Assembly: GCA_903877645.1 (NCBI GenBank)
Contig: CAIRES010000083.1
Coordinates: forward strand, 1 to 32,371
DNA from: an uncultured Bacteroidota bacterium
Lineage (GTDB): Bacteria; Bacteroidota; Bacteroidia; Chitinophagales; Chitinophagaceae
Direction: 5' to 3'
Length of the DNA stretch: 32,371 nt
The notes below the pieces were generated by a model. The model ran no database searches. It had not been told where the DNA came from and worked only from the letters and a program-made list of their open reading frames with translations. This document shows positions 1 to 8,106 of the stretch, piece by piece. The position numbers and the translations under genes were made by a program. Positions within the stretch are counted from its first letter, which is position 1, and every line of letters begins with the position of its first letter.

Positions 1-34
1 ACAACGCCCCGAGTTTCGGGGCGTTGTCTTTTTT
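1..34 (+). terminator. Rho-independent terminator of a gene left of the window
   Basis: A perfect 12-bp stem (positions 1-12 pair with 16-27) has a 3-nt loop and is followed directly by C and six T. The T-run lies on the plus-strand side, so it should end a plus-strand transcript entering from the left. Reading leftward from the minus-strand gene that stops at 52, the same hairpin follows an A-rich stretch and may act in both directions. Confidence 0.85.
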
Positions 35-51
35 ATGCGGTTATTGTTGTT

Positions 52-1419
52 TTATCTTCTTCCTCCACCACCTTCGTGCGGAGCTTCACGGGGCGCTTCC
101 TGGCGTGGAGCAGGTGCAGGGCGTTGCTGCATAGGCTGAGGGCGTTGCTGCTGTTGCGGCATCGGTTGTGGACGCTGCTGCGGCATAGGCTGCTGATGCT
201 GTTGTGGCATTGGTTCCTGCCTTTGTGGCTGCGGGTTGTTATGCAGTGGTTGCTGCTGTGACGCTGGCCTGTTTGGGGCTTGCTGTTGCCTTGGCTGCTG
301 CTGCTGCGGATTGTTACCCGGTTGCGGTTGCTGCTGAAACCTGTTATTATGCTGTGGCTGCGGATTGTTGTTAGCAGGCCTGTTAGGTGCAGGTTGATTG
401 TTCGCAGGGTTGCTATGTGGCTGGTTGTTGCCGGGCTGCGGCCTGTTGCCACCCTGCGGTGCATTAGGTTGTGGTCTGTTACCTCCCTGCGGTGCGTTTG
501 GCTGCGGCCTGTTGCCACCTTGTGGCGCGTTAGGTTGTGGTTGTCCGCCACGGGCGCCGCCATTCTGCATCTGCTGCCTGAAAGGTGCTGCCTTAGGAGC
601 CGAAGGATTGTTTGCTGCCTGCGGGCGGCCTATCTGCCTTGGCGCTGCCATTGCGTTAGACGGGCGTGCGGTATTTGCACTGTTCCTGTCCACATTAGGA
701 CGGTACATGGCTACCCTGTTGCCACTCACACTTGGTGCGCCGGGGTTGCGGCTCTGCTGTACCTTGTATACCTGCACGGGCCTGTGTGTATCTCTTTCGA
801 TCACATCGGCACGTGGGCCGTAGTTATAGCGTACACGGGTATGATTGTCGACATAGTAGTTGTTGACGTAAGAGGTCTGGCGCAGGCAACCGTCGTTGTA
901 TGACGGCCCTCTCCAATAGTGGATACAGTTAGGCTCATACATATACTGTGGCCCTACAAATATCCACCAGCTTGATGGGTAGTTATAAGACATGCCCACA
1001 GTTACGCCGGGGCCCATTGGCGCCCATCCGCATTGGTCGTTGCCATAGCGCCAGCTTACCCAGGCCGGAGCCCATTCGTAGCCGGGTATCCATACCCAGC
1101 CATAATAGCCATCATAAGTCCAGCGGCCATAGTGATAGCAGGCCCAGCCCCATGGGTCTTCTGAAACCCAGGTATTGCCATAGTCTGTCATTACCCAGTG
1201 GCCGCGGCTACCATAGGGGCGGAAATCGCCACCTTCGTTAGGCACCCATACATTGCCGTATTGCGGGTCTGTTATCCATTGCCCGTAGGGCGAAAGCTCG
1301 TCGTAGAAATTCTGATAAGATACGGATACATCCTGGGCCTTAGCCTTTGGCGCCGCACCTACTATCAGAAAAAGGCTCAGCAGCGATATGCCCATGATGC
1401 CATTTAATAACTTTTTCAT
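52..1419 (-). CDS. DUF6600-type exported protein with Pro/Gln/Asn-rich tail
   Basis: This 455-residue protein starts with a signal peptide (about residues 1-28, ending AKAQ). Residues 35-190 are dense in Trp, Tyr and Gly, with motifs such as LSPYGQWI, DPWGWACYHYGRW and PGYEWAPAWVSWRYG. This is the pattern of the DUF6600 family, whose function is unknown. From about residue 230 the sequence becomes low-complexity Pro, Gln and Asn, with an 11-residue unit GGNRPQPNAPQ in tandem. The protein is probably periplasmic or surface exposed, and no enzymatic motif is visible. The ATG start is supported by the signal peptide directly after it. The gene stands alone, about 295 bp from sucD. The family assignment is by pattern recognition; any structural or envelope-stress role is inference. 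Confidence 0.85.
   Translation of the reverse strand: MKKLLNGIMGISLLSLFLIVGAAPKAKAQDVSVSYQNFYDELSPYGQWITDPQYGNVWVPNEGGDFRPYGSRGHWVMTDYGNTWVSEDPWGWACYHYGRWTYDGYYGWVWIPGYEWAPAWVSWRYGNDQCGWAPMGPGVTVGMSYNYPSSWWIFVGPQYMYEPNCIHYWRGPSYNDGCLRQTSYVNNYYVDNHTRVRYNYGPRADVIERDTHRPVQVYKVQQSRNPGAPSVSGNRVAMYRPNVDRNSANTARPSNAMAAPRQIGRPQAANNPSAPKAAPFRQQMQNGGARGGQPQPNAPQGGNRPQPNAPQGGNRPQPNAPQGGNRPQPGNNQPHSNPANNQPAPNRPANNNPQPQHNNRFQQQPQPGNNPQQQQPRQQQAPNRPASQQQPLHNNPQPQRQEPMPQQHQQPMPQQRPQPMPQQQQRPQPMQQRPAPAPRQEAPREAPHEGGGGRR
432..547 (-). repeat. 33-bp in-frame tandem repeat in the DUF6600 gene
   Basis: About three and a half imperfect copies of a 33-bp unit encode GGNRPQPNAPQ. The copies differ mainly at third codon positions, so the protein repeat is better conserved than the DNA. 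It lies in the low-complexity tail. Confidence 0.8.
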
Positions 1420-1560
1420 TCTGCGTGGTTTTAGTTTAGTAATAGCTTAGTGTATTCAATTTGCCAGCCAAGTTTATCCAAAGGAATGTTAACTCCTGAT
1501 ATTACGTTGAAATTCATTCAATAATAGTGCCAACGGGGTTAAATTCCGGTGGCCAAAGGC

Positions 1561-1615
1561 CAAATTCTATTGAACAAGGTACAAATTCTATCAAACAAGG
1601 TACAAATTCCAATTC
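1561..1615. repeat. 21-bp intergenic tandem repeat
   Basis: Two full copies of a 21-bp unit (1561-1581 and 1582-1602) differ at two bases. A truncated third copy starts at 1603, and another CAAATTCC occurs at 1617. A short palindrome, GGCCAAAGGCC, precedes it at 1551-1561. The repeat sits in the gap of about 295 bp between sucD and the DUF6600 gene. I saw no coding potential or clear promoter there. Confidence 0.75.
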
Positions 1616-1666
1616 GCAAATTCCAAAGCCGGCGCATTCTATTGCGGAGCATACCTCCAAAAGCAA

Positions 1667-1689
1667 ATCCCCGGCGTATAGCCGGGGAT
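1667..1689 (-). terminator. Terminator hairpin downstream of sucD
   Basis: A perfect 9-bp stem (1667-1675 with 1681-1689) has a 5-nt loop and lies about 25 bp beyond the sucD stop. On the minus strand it is followed by TTTGCTTTTGG, a moderately T-rich tail. Confidence 0.7.
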
Positions 1690-1714
1690 CGTATATAGTC
1701 CTGTAATTAAATGA

Positions 1715-2599
1715 TTATGCCGGAACAGCAACGCCAAGCACCTCAGCCATTGTCTTACCAATGTTTGCAGGGCTGTCCACTACGTGGATGCCACATGCGC
1801 GCATGATCTTCATTTTAGCTTCAGCGGTATCATCGGCACCGCCTATGATGGCGCCTGCGTGGCCCATACGGCGGCCTGCAGGGGCTGTTTGGCCGGCAAT
1901 GAAGCCTACCACCGGTTTGCGCATATTGTCTTTCAGCCAGTTGGCTGCTTCTGCTTCCATGTTGCCACCTATCTCGCCGATCATGATGATGCCATCAGTT
2001 TCAGGGTCGTTCATCAGCAATTCTACCGCTTCCTTGGTAGTGGTACCGATGATAGGATCGCCGCCAATGCCTATAGCTGTAGAGATGCCCATACCTGCCT
2101 TCACTGCCTGGTCGGCAGCTTCGTAGGTAAGGGTACCCGATTTTGATACCACACCTATACGGCCCGGCTTGAACACAAAACCCGGCATGATGCCCACCTT
2201 AGCCTCGCCTGCGGTAATAACACCGGGGCAGTTAGGGCCTATGAGCCTGCAATTCCTGCTTTTTATATACTCACGGGCTTTCACCATGTCTTGCACGGGA
2301 ATGCCTTCTGTGATACAGATGATCACTTTAATGCCTGCTTCAGAAGCTTCCATGATGGCGTCTGCAGCAAATGCCGGTGGTACGAAGATGATAGATACAT
2401 CAGCGCCTGTCTTGTCAACAGCGTCTTGCACAGTATTGAATACCGGGCGGTCCAGGTGAGTAGAGCCACCTTTTGCAGGGGTAACCCCACCTACCACATT
2501 AGTACCGTACTCGATCATCTGTGTAGCATGAAATGTACCCTCAGTACCGGTAAAACCCTGTACGATCACCTTAGAATTCTTATTTACTAAAACAGCCAT
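1715..2599 (-). CDS. sucD: Succinate-CoA ligase (ADP-forming) alpha subunit
   Basis: This 294-residue protein matches the usual length of SucD. The enzyme converts succinyl-CoA, ADP and phosphate to succinate, ATP and CoA in the TCA cycle, as a complex with the beta subunit SucC. The N-terminal CoA-binding Rossmann fold is seen as [14 protein letters not shown] (about 12-24) and [15 protein letters not shown]. The ligase domain includes GPNCPGVI and SKSGTLTYE. The phosphohistidine is in [12 protein letters not shown], with His247 corresponding to E. coli His246. No sucC is present in this window, so the subunits appear to be encoded apart. A well-formed Bacteroidota promoter lies just upstream and a hairpin just downstream, which suggests a single-gene transcript. 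Confidence 0.97.
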   Translation of the reverse strand: MAVLVNKNSKVIVQGFTGTEGTFHATQMIEYGTNVVGGVTPAKGGSTHLDRPVFNTVQDAVDKTGADVSIIFVPPAFAADAIMEASEAGIKVIICITEGIPVQDMVKAREYIKSRNCRLIGPNCPGVITAGEAKVGIMPGFVFKPGRIGVVSKSGTLTYEAADQAVKAGMGISTAIGIGGDPIIGTTTKEAVELLMNDPETDGIIMIGEIGGNMEAEAANWLKDNMRKPVVGFIAGQTAPAGRRMGHAGAIIGGADDTAEAKMKIMRACGIHVVDSPANIGKTMAEVLGVAVPA

Positions 2600-2627
2600 G
2601 AGCCTTATGTATTTTATATTGAGGCTG

Positions 2628-2658
2628 CAAATTTAAGCTAAATGGAGGGAATACCAAA
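2628..2658 (-). promoter_or_regulatory. Bacteroidota-type promoter of sucD
   Basis: On the minus strand there is TTTG (plus positions 2655-2658), exactly 19 nt of spacer, then TAAATTTG (2628-2635). This matches the -33 TTTG / -7 TAnnTTTG consensus of the primary sigma factor in Bacteroidota. It lies about 30 bp upstream of the sucD ATG. Confidence 0.75.
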
Positions 2659-2683
2659 TCGACTGCACATGTAATTTAATTAT

Positions 2684-3589
2684 CTATTCTCCAAAGAAGT
2701 CGCTGTCTATTTTTTTTATTTCATATATTGACGCTGTGTTAACTCCAAGGCCATAGTCTATCATATATGAGGCAAGTTGTTCCCCATCTATAAGAATTAC
2801 TTTTTTTGTAATTGTCTTTACATAGTTTTTTGCATTTTCAGCAAAACGAGATGTTGTAATAAACACTCCCTTGTTTGCTCTTTGTCCATCTAATGCACCG
2901 ACAAATGATTGAATGTCTGGCCTTCCTACGGATTGCGTATCCCATCGTTTTGCTTGAATATAAATAACATCAAGGCCTAGTTTATCTTCTTTTATTATAC
3001 CATCAATACCTTCGTCATTAGTTAATCTGGTGGCTTCACCAGCATCTTTTAAAGATCCACCGTACCCCATTCTGACTAATAACTTAACAACAAGCTGTTC
3101 AAAAAAGCCTGGGGTGCATTCTTTGATTTTAGTTAGTAGATCTTGTACCAGAGTACGACGAATTTCTTGGTATGCGCTATCCATTATTTCATCAGGAGTT
3201 GCAGTAGAGTTAATTACTTCTATCGACTCTTCTTCCCCCTCGCTAACATTTGGGCGAATAAATTCAAGGTATTCAGAAAATTGGCGGAGGTGAGTTTGAT
3301 TAATTTGTTCAGGATGCTGATTTAAAACGCCTCGTCCTCTTGCTGTTATTTTAAAATAAGACCGTCTTGTTGCTTCAAGAAGTCCAGCCTTAATTAAATG
3401 TGTCTTAGACCAGCCAGTTCTATTATCGAAAATTGGCTGGGTCTGAGAGGGTAAGAGTTTTTCTCTTTCCTCATGCGTTAATTCAAAATGGTTTGCAAGT
3501 ATTTCAATTGCGTCTCTGAATTTATGTTCTTCCCCATCTTCCGCTAATCTTAATAAAGGAAGCATTATAGCCTGATAATCTGGGATCAT
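2684..3589 (-). CDS. mrr: Mrr-family restriction endonuclease
   Basis: This 301-residue protein is close in length to E. coli Mrr. The N-terminal winged-helix region (about 5-95) carries the typical RTGWSKTHLIKAGLL and ITARGRGVL. The C-terminal nuclease domain (about 150-280) has EQLVVKLLVRMGYGG, then GIDGIIKED (Asp197) and IYIQAKRW (Gln212, Lys214), which is the D...QxK form of the PD-(D/E)XK site. Mrr proteins cut DNA with foreign methylation. The ATG lies 20 bp after the stop of the MNT gene, so the gene probably belongs to the HEPT-MNT operon. Base composition is clearly more AT-rich than that of the flanking sucD and porin genes, which suggests acquisition by transfer. Confidence 0.92.
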   Translation of the reverse strand: MIPDYQAIMLPLLRLAEDGEEHKFRDAIEILANHFELTHEEREKLLPSQTQPIFDNRTGWSKTHLIKAGLLEATRRSYFKITARGRGVLNQHPEQINQTHLRQFSEYLEFIRPNVSEGEEESIEVINSTATPDEIMDSAYQEIRRTLVQDLLTKIKECTPGFFEQLVVKLLVRMGYGGSLKDAGEATRLTNDEGIDGIIKEDKLGLDVIYIQAKRWDTQSVGRPDIQSFVGALDGQRANKGVFITTSRFAENAKNYVKTITKKVILIDGEQLASYMIDYGLGVNTASIYEIKKIDSDFFGE

Positions 3590-3609
3590 GTGTTTTATAT
3601 TTACTTTTG

Positions 3610-3912
3610 CTATTTTTTATAAAGACGGGCGCCAATCCGTTGTATGTGTTCAATTAGGTCTGCATTATCTATTTGATCAAAAACAGAAAGGTCAAAAGTA
3701 TACGGGAGATACAAATCGTCTAATTTCAGACTGATCTTATTCAATAAAGATAATGTAAGCGCATTGCCGGCAAAGGTAAGGTCAATATCAGAGCCATTTT
3801 TGTAATTACCTTTTGCGCGTGAGCCATACAGCACTACTTCCTCCACTTCCGGGAAAGTAGAAAAAATTGTAGCCATGTCGGCAATAGTATGGTCTGCTAA
3901 TCCGAATCTCAT
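3610..3912 (-). CDS. mntA: MNT-type nucleotidyltransferase antitoxin
   Basis: This 100-residue minimal nucleotidyltransferase has the signature GSRAKGNYKNGSDID at residues 30-44, that is GSX10DXD with metal-binding Asp42 and Asp44. In studied pairs (HepT/MntA) this protein transfers AMP to a Tyr on the HEPT toxin and so silences it. The gene overlaps the end of the upstream HEPT gene by 4 bp (ATGA), which implies translational coupling. The assignment of fold and family is firm. The antitoxin role is inferred from the partner. Confidence 0.92.
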   Translation of the reverse strand: MRFGLADHTIADMATIFSTFPEVEEVVLYGSRAKGNYKNGSDIDLTFAGNALTLSLLNKISLKLDDLYLPYTFDLSVFDQIDNADLIEHIQRIGARLYKK

Positions 3913-4319
3913 TGTTTATCGCGAAGTTTCTCTAATTCATTTTTGAGTTGAGTGAATACATCAAAATACCTGGATAAAATATTCCCGGCAATTTCTTCTG
4001 CCGTTTTTTCGTTGTAGGTATGTGCGGTGCGGTTTCTGTCTTTCAGCATCTCCATCCACACATCTCCCTGCGTAATCAATCCTCTTTTGAAGCCCAGATG
4101 AATGGCATCCCGGCTGCCTTGCATATTTGTTTCACCCTGGTTCTCATAAAAATCCTTTATAGTATTCCAGCCCAGTTCGTAAGTATATTCAAAAGACTTG
4201 ATCAGCCCTAACTGTTCCATCGTATTAAGCGGCAGCCCCTTCTGCACAAATTTGTCAAGCAATGCTACTGTTTTTAAATAACTGCTGAAAGTTTGGTGCC
4301 AGTTAACTAAGTTGTCCAT
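3909..4319 (-). CDS. hepT: HEPT-type toxin (HI0074-like nucleotidyltransferase substrate-binding protein)
   Basis: This 136-residue, mostly alpha-helical protein carries LKDRNRTAHTYNEKTAEE at about residues 92-109. That contains the RX4HXY motif (Arg95, His100, Tyr102) of HEPT-domain RNases and toxins. Tyr102 corresponds in position to the residue AMPylated by MNT partners. It is the first gene of the HEPT, MNT, Mrr unit on the minus strand, in the same order as known HepT-MntA pairs. A dispersed repeat fills the 42-bp gap upstream, so the promoter is not obvious. The toxin call is by family and has not been shown for this protein. Confidence 0.9.
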   Translation of the reverse strand: MDNLVNWHQTFSSYLKTVALLDKFVQKGLPLNTMEQLGLIKSFEYTYELGWNTIKDFYENQGETNMQGSRDAIHLGFKRGLITQGDVWMEMLKDRNRTAHTYNEKTAEEIAGNILSRYFDVFTQLKNELEKLRDKQ

Positions 4320-4334
4320 GCGAATTATGTTTAA

Positions 4335-4360
4335 ATAACATCTCCCTTTAGGGTCGGGGT
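4335..4360. repeat. Dispersed intergenic repeat, copy 1
   Basis: A 26-bp sequence containing CTCCCTTTAGGG flanked by ATAACA and CGGGGT recurs at 29434-29459 with two mismatches. It occupies most of the 42-bp gap between the porin stop and the HEPT start. Confidence 0.7.
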
Positions 4361-4361
4361 C

Positions 4362-6452
4362 TTAATTGATCATCACCCATGTAAAACCAAACCGTATGAG
4401 CGCATCGGGTGCTGCATATAGCGGGGTGATGTTGCTGCCGGTATTGTTGTAGTTGAGGATGGGGGTGCCGGTGTAAAGAATGGTATTGCGGGTAAAGATC
4501 TCCTGCAGGTTGTCGCCCATGATAAAGGCGCGGAAGCGCTTGATGCGGAAGTTGAGGAACACTGCTGCCTGTGGCGTGTTGTTGATAGGTGTGGTACTCT
4601 GATAAAAGAATTTATTGAGCAGGGCATCATAGCCTGCCGGATGGTAGGAAGTATTGTAGCGTACTTCTACCCCGGTAGCTATCTTCAGCCTGCGATGGAA
4701 CAATGCCTGCTCATAAGATAACTGGTGCCTCCCCATTAGGGCCGGTATGTTCACAGGGGCATTGTCTGGTATCTGTTGATACACGAGTTCGTTATCCAGG
4801 AAGAAGTTGCCCACCTTAAATACTTTTTTGATCCATGCCTGAGTGATGCTGAAGGTATTGGAATATTGTGCGGGCAATTCACTTTCGTTGATGTAGATGT
4901 AATCATTGATCACATAATTCCTCACCCCGCCCGATAGCCTGATGCGCGGACTCTCGAGCGTGGCGTACAACGATGTTACACTTTCCGGTTTGAAGTCGAA
5001 AGATCGTTTGGTGTAGATGTTCTCATAATTGGTGTAGCTATATGGCGCACTGTTCAGTTGCTGCCCGAAGCCCGCCACAAAGCTCCCCAGGTTGTTCTTC
5101 AGCTCCTTGCCTATTATGGCATTAGCCAGGAAGTTGCCCGCATCCTGTCCGCTGAAGAAGAGCTTTGCGTTGGCGCCATATTCCCACTCGCCGGGGTGCA
5201 ATGCTTCTTTCTTTATCTCGCCTGTAAGATAGTTGCTGATTATGCTGCTCCTGTCGCTGCCTGTAGCATAGTATAACTTAGGCAGGCTGTCTTTAATGAG
5301 ATTAGAGACAGGTATGGAAATAAATTGGTCGTATCTGTTACCTATGCCCACGCTAAAGGTAGACTGGCGGCCTTCCTTCCCTATGTATCCATTCAGCAGT
5401 ACCTTATTATCTATCCAGAACCATTTTTGCTGGGTATATACCGAGTCGGTGCCGGGTATATAATAGCCACTGCCATTATTGATAAAGCTTTGGGTAAATA
5501 ATGTGGTGTACCGCACCGAGTCAGGCGAAAGGTCGTTGTAGGTATGTTTCTCCGAACTTAATTCCAGTTTGTGCGTAATGCTGAAACGCGGAATCAGTTT
5601 TGAGGTCACCTGTGTGGAGTCTGAATTGTAAGTAGTATCCGTTTTGCCCCAGGTGTAGGTGTGCTGCAGCAGCAGGGTGAAGTCACGCTGCACATTGCTT
5701 ACCGCCGACCGGGTGAGGCTGTACGCATCATTCTGGTAGGCCTCATCTACCGTGCGCCTGTCGGTATATACCGGGTTGATGAGCTCAGTGGCATCTACTA
5801 TACCGCCATTTTCATCATGCTGCTCTTTATTGTATACCATAGCAGCATACAGTGTATAATGCTTGTCGGGGCTTTTGTAATTGGTGGCAAATGATCCGTT
5901 GTCGTGGTTGTTGCGCTCGGTCTTATAAAAGCCGGGTGAGTTGATCTTGTGGTACTCCACCGCAAAATTCCAGTTGGGGTCTATGTTTTGGGTATGCGAT
6001 ATACTGGCCACCTGCTCTAGCTTAGAACCCAACTGGTAGCTGAAGGCCGAGTAGGGGCGGGTGGTGTTGTAAAAATTAAGGCTGTCGACATTAAACCTGT
6101 ACACGTCAAAAATATGATACCCCAGCGATGGCCCCACCCTGTCTTCGGGTGTAAACAAAAGATTGCTCACGGGGCTGCCCAGGTTGCCCATATCCTGGTA
6201 CCAGGGTTGCGTAAAACGCCCGCGCTGAAAAACATGCAGGGTAGTATCGGGATAGTATTTTTTGGCAGAGTTTAATCTTTCGTAAGAGATCTTAGCCTCT
6301 TCGTCTTTCCATTTATTGGTATTCGACTTATTGTGGGTAGTGTCTTTCTGATTGGCCGTGGTACCAGTACCGCCGGTGCCATTGGGCATCGTAGATTGTG
6401 CAAATACCGTATTGCCGCATAGCACAATGCATAGCAGCAGTAAATACCTCAT
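4362..6452 (-). CDS. Putative outer-membrane porin (Porin_10-like)
   Basis: This protein of about 696 residues begins with a signal peptide (MRYLLLLCIVLCGNTVFAQS). I set the start at the ATG at 6452. The frame stays open to 6479, but only from a TTG that would add nine residues before the signal peptide. After a Thr/Asn/Lys-rich spacer comes the conserved YQDMGNLGSPVSNLLF region, with GPSLGYHIFDVYRF nearby, as in putative porins of Bacteroidota. The remainder is a long series of alternating aromatic and polar strands ending in an aromatic-rich segment, as expected for a beta-barrel. Its substrate is unknown. The gene probably has its own promoter (-7 element at 6503-6510). Confidence 0.85.
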   Translation of the reverse strand: MRYLLLLCIVLCGNTVFAQSTMPNGTGGTGTTANQKDTTHNKSNTNKWKDEEAKISYERLNSAKKYYPDTTLHVFQRGRFTQPWYQDMGNLGSPVSNLLFTPEDRVGPSLGYHIFDVYRFNVDSLNFYNTTRPYSAFSYQLGSKLEQVASISHTQNIDPNWNFAVEYHKINSPGFYKTERNNHDNGSFATNYKSPDKHYTLYAAMVYNKEQHDENGGIVDATELINPVYTDRRTVDEAYQNDAYSLTRSAVSNVQRDFTLLLQHTYTWGKTDTTYNSDSTQVTSKLIPRFSITHKLELSSEKHTYNDLSPDSVRYTTLFTQSFINNGSGYYIPGTDSVYTQQKWFWIDNKVLLNGYIGKEGRQSTFSVGIGNRYDQFISIPVSNLIKDSLPKLYYATGSDRSSIISNYLTGEIKKEALHPGEWEYGANAKLFFSGQDAGNFLANAIIGKELKNNLGSFVAGFGQQLNSAPYSYTNYENIYTKRSFDFKPESVTSLYATLESPRIRLSGGVRNYVINDYIYINESELPAQYSNTFSITQAWIKKVFKVGNFFLDNELVYQQIPDNAPVNIPALMGRHQLSYEQALFHRRLKIATGVEVRYNTSYHPAGYDALLNKFFYQSTTPINNTPQAAVFLNFRIKRFRAFIMGDNLQEIFTRNTILYTGTPILNYNNTGSNITPLYAAPDALIRFGFTWVMIN

Positions 6453-6502
6453 AAAAACAGCACCGGAAATACGCCTCAATTATTTATATACTTTAAACAG
6501 CG

Positions 6503-6510
6503 CAAAAATA
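6503..6510 (-). promoter_or_regulatory. -7 promoter element of the porin gene
   Basis: TATTTTTG on the minus strand matches TAnnTTTG and lies about 50 bp upstream of the chosen ATG at 6452. No good -33 TTTG is found at the expected distance, so only half of the promoter is supported. Confidence 0.45.
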
Positions 6511-6564
6511 AGCAATCGCGGGTACATTGTATGGTTTGTGGTTTGTTCCACCCAAGTTGCACGG

Positions 6565-6589
6565 TAGGGCCGGGCTTGCCCCTGCCCTA
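6565..6589. terminator. GC-rich hairpin between the PNP and porin genes
   Basis: TAGGGC (6565-6570) pairs with GCCCTA (6584-6589), and inside it GGGC (72-75) pairs with GCCC (78-81) across a TT loop. It lies about 30 bp beyond the PNP stop and upstream of the porin promoter. It lacks a T-run, so it may be a weak terminator, an mRNA end stabiliser or part of a dispersed repeat. Confidence 0.5.
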
Positions 6590-6620
6590 ATACTCGCGAT
6601 AAACTACCCTCATAATTATA

Positions 6621-7445
6621 TTATGATTTCAATCCTGCCACTATGCCTGTTACCAGGGTCGCCATTTTAGGCGCAGCGGCGTGGGCGGCTTCCAGCACTT
6701 CCTCATGGGTGATGATCACCGGGACATCAGTAATGCCAAGGTCGGTGATCACACTGATGGCAAATACTCTCATACCGCCATGGCGGGCAACGATCACCTC
6801 GGGCACAGTACTCATCCCCACAGCGTCACAGCCTATGGTATGCAGCCATTTGTATTCGGCAGGTGTCTCAAACGTTGGGCCTTGCAGGCCTACATATGTG
6901 CCTGTGCGCACAGTGATGTTGTTTTTGGCGGCTATTTCTTTCGCACTTTCTATCAGGGCATGATCATAGGGCTGGCTCATATCCGGGAACCGGGTACCCA
7001 GTCGTTCATCATTAGGGCCGCGCAGCGGGTGCTCCGGGAACAGGTTGATATGGTCTTTGATGATCATCAGGTCGCCAATGGCAAATACCGCATTAGTGCC
7101 TCCGGCAGCATTAGACAGGATCAGCGTCTCCACCCCAAGGGCCTTCATCACCCGCACCGGGAAGGTTACCTCCTCCATGCTGTAGCCTTCGTAGTAATGA
7201 AACCTGCCCGCCATCAGCATCACGTTTACTCCACTCATCTTGCCAAACAGCAACTTACCGCTATGCCCCTTTACTGTGGATACGGGGAAGTAGGGTACAC
7301 CCTCATAGTCTATTTCTGTCTCTGTTTCTATGGCATGGGTAAGATCGCCGAGGCCGCTGCCAAGGATTATGCCCACTGTAGGTATGCTCTTAATGCGGCT
7401 TTGTATGAACGCAGCCGTAGCTTGTATTTTATCGTATAAGTTCAT
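6621..7445 (-). CDS. punA: Purine-nucleoside phosphorylase (trimeric class I)
   Basis: This 274-residue enzyme cleaves purine nucleosides with phosphate to give the free base and ribose-1-phosphate in purine salvage. Visible motifs are the phosphate loop GIILGSGLGDL (Ser30), KGHSGKL (His61), MAGRFHYYEGY (Arg81, His83), SNAAGG, GLQGPTFETPAE (Phe192, Glu193), VGMSTVPEVIVARHGG and THEEV (His247). The position equal to human Asn243, which reads the purine 6-position, is Asp235 here (SVITDLG). This could widen specificity toward 6-aminopurine nucleosides. The ATG follows the upstream membrane-protein gene by 24 bp, so the two are probably cotranscribed. Confidence 0.95.
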   Translation of the reverse strand: MNLYDKIQATAAFIQSRIKSIPTVGIILGSGLGDLTHAIETETEIDYEGVPYFPVSTVKGHSGKLLFGKMSGVNVMLMAGRFHYYEGYSMEEVTFPVRVMKALGVETLILSNAAGGTNAVFAIGDLMIIKDHINLFPEHPLRGPNDERLGTRFPDMSQPYDHALIESAKEIAAKNNITVRTGTYVGLQGPTFETPAEYKWLHTIGCDAVGMSTVPEVIVARHGGMRVFAISVITDLGITDVPVIITHEEVLEAAHAAAPKMATLVTGIVAGLKS

Positions 7446-7469
7446 GAAGTGAAGGTAAAGGATGATGGT

Positions 7470-8087
7470 TTACCCCGCAAATCCCGGGTTGATGACCTCG
7501 TTCACAGACCGCTTCACCTGCGTAATACCGGGGTTGCTGTAGGTGGTCGTTACACCATCGGTTACGCTCTTGGTGTTGTTATTAGGGCTTACGCCCGATG
7601 CCAGCATATGGCGCTGCTCAATGGTATCGAGAGCCGCTTTGCGTTCCAGGTGCTGGCCTACTATGGTCTTGATGTCTTTGCCGGCCATATTCAGAATATC
7701 GTTCTTCAGCCTGATCTCCCGTGCCATACGGCCAATAACGAATATCAGCACCACACCTATAGCTGCCAGCCCGTAAATACCCAGTATCAGGTAAAACAGG
7801 TTGGAAGCACCTATGCCATTGCGCAACGAGGAGTTATAGAACATCTGCCCTAATACATTAAAGGGCATTATTTTATGCATAAAAGCCATGAATGCTACGC
7901 CGCCAAGGCTGATAACGTAACAGATGAACTCGGTCATGATAAGGGTGCCGCTGCTGAGCAGCCTTTGTGCTGCGGGCTTGCGCAGCGAAGTGGCCAGGGG
8001 GTCCAGCAACTCTATCTGATCACTGATCATTACCCGCTCTTCCCTGAACTCGTGCAGCAGATCATCCTTTAGGGTCGTCAAAGACAT
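7470..8087 (-). CDS. Hypothetical membrane protein with two transmembrane helices
   Basis: I do not recognise this 205-residue protein. A charged N-terminal region (1-45) is followed by two hydrophobic helices at about 50-72 and 96-119. A charged, probably cytoplasmic C-terminal segment contains a short helical stretch (residues 120-165). No catalytic motif is seen. It precedes the purine nucleoside phosphorylase gene by 24 bp and is probably the first gene of that transcript, which does not by itself imply a shared function. Confidence 0.75.
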   Translation of the reverse strand: MSLTTLKDDLLHEFREERVMISDQIELLDPLATSLRKPAAQRLLSSGTLIMTEFICYVISLGGVAFMAFMHKIMPFNVLGQMFYNSSLRNGIGASNLFYLILGIYGLAAIGVVLIFVIGRMAREIRLKNDILNMAGKDIKTIVGQHLERKAALDTIEQRHMLASGVSPNNNTKSVTDGVTTTYSNPGITQVKRSVNEVINPGFAG

Positions 8088-8106
8088 TGGTGATAATTAG
8101 TTCATA

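Noticed and set aside
280-903. Leu/Arg-rich plus-strand frames opposite the DUF6600 gene
   Set aside because: They arise from the Pro/Gln/Asn repeat codons read in reverse and have no domain or start context.
1480-1500. A TTAACATT on the minus strand upstream of the DUF6600 gene as a third ECF-type promoter
   Set aside because: The expected ACGCCT block is missing at the right spacing (TTGGCT is found instead).
6453-6479. Nine extra N-terminal codons on the porin gene from a TTG
   Set aside because: The signal peptide begins at the ATG at 6452, and the extension would place charged residues before it.
6681-7439. A 252-codon plus-strand frame opposite the purine nucleoside phosphorylase
   Set aside because: It is antisense to a clear enzyme gene and its translation is low in recognisable motifs; a shadow of codon bias.
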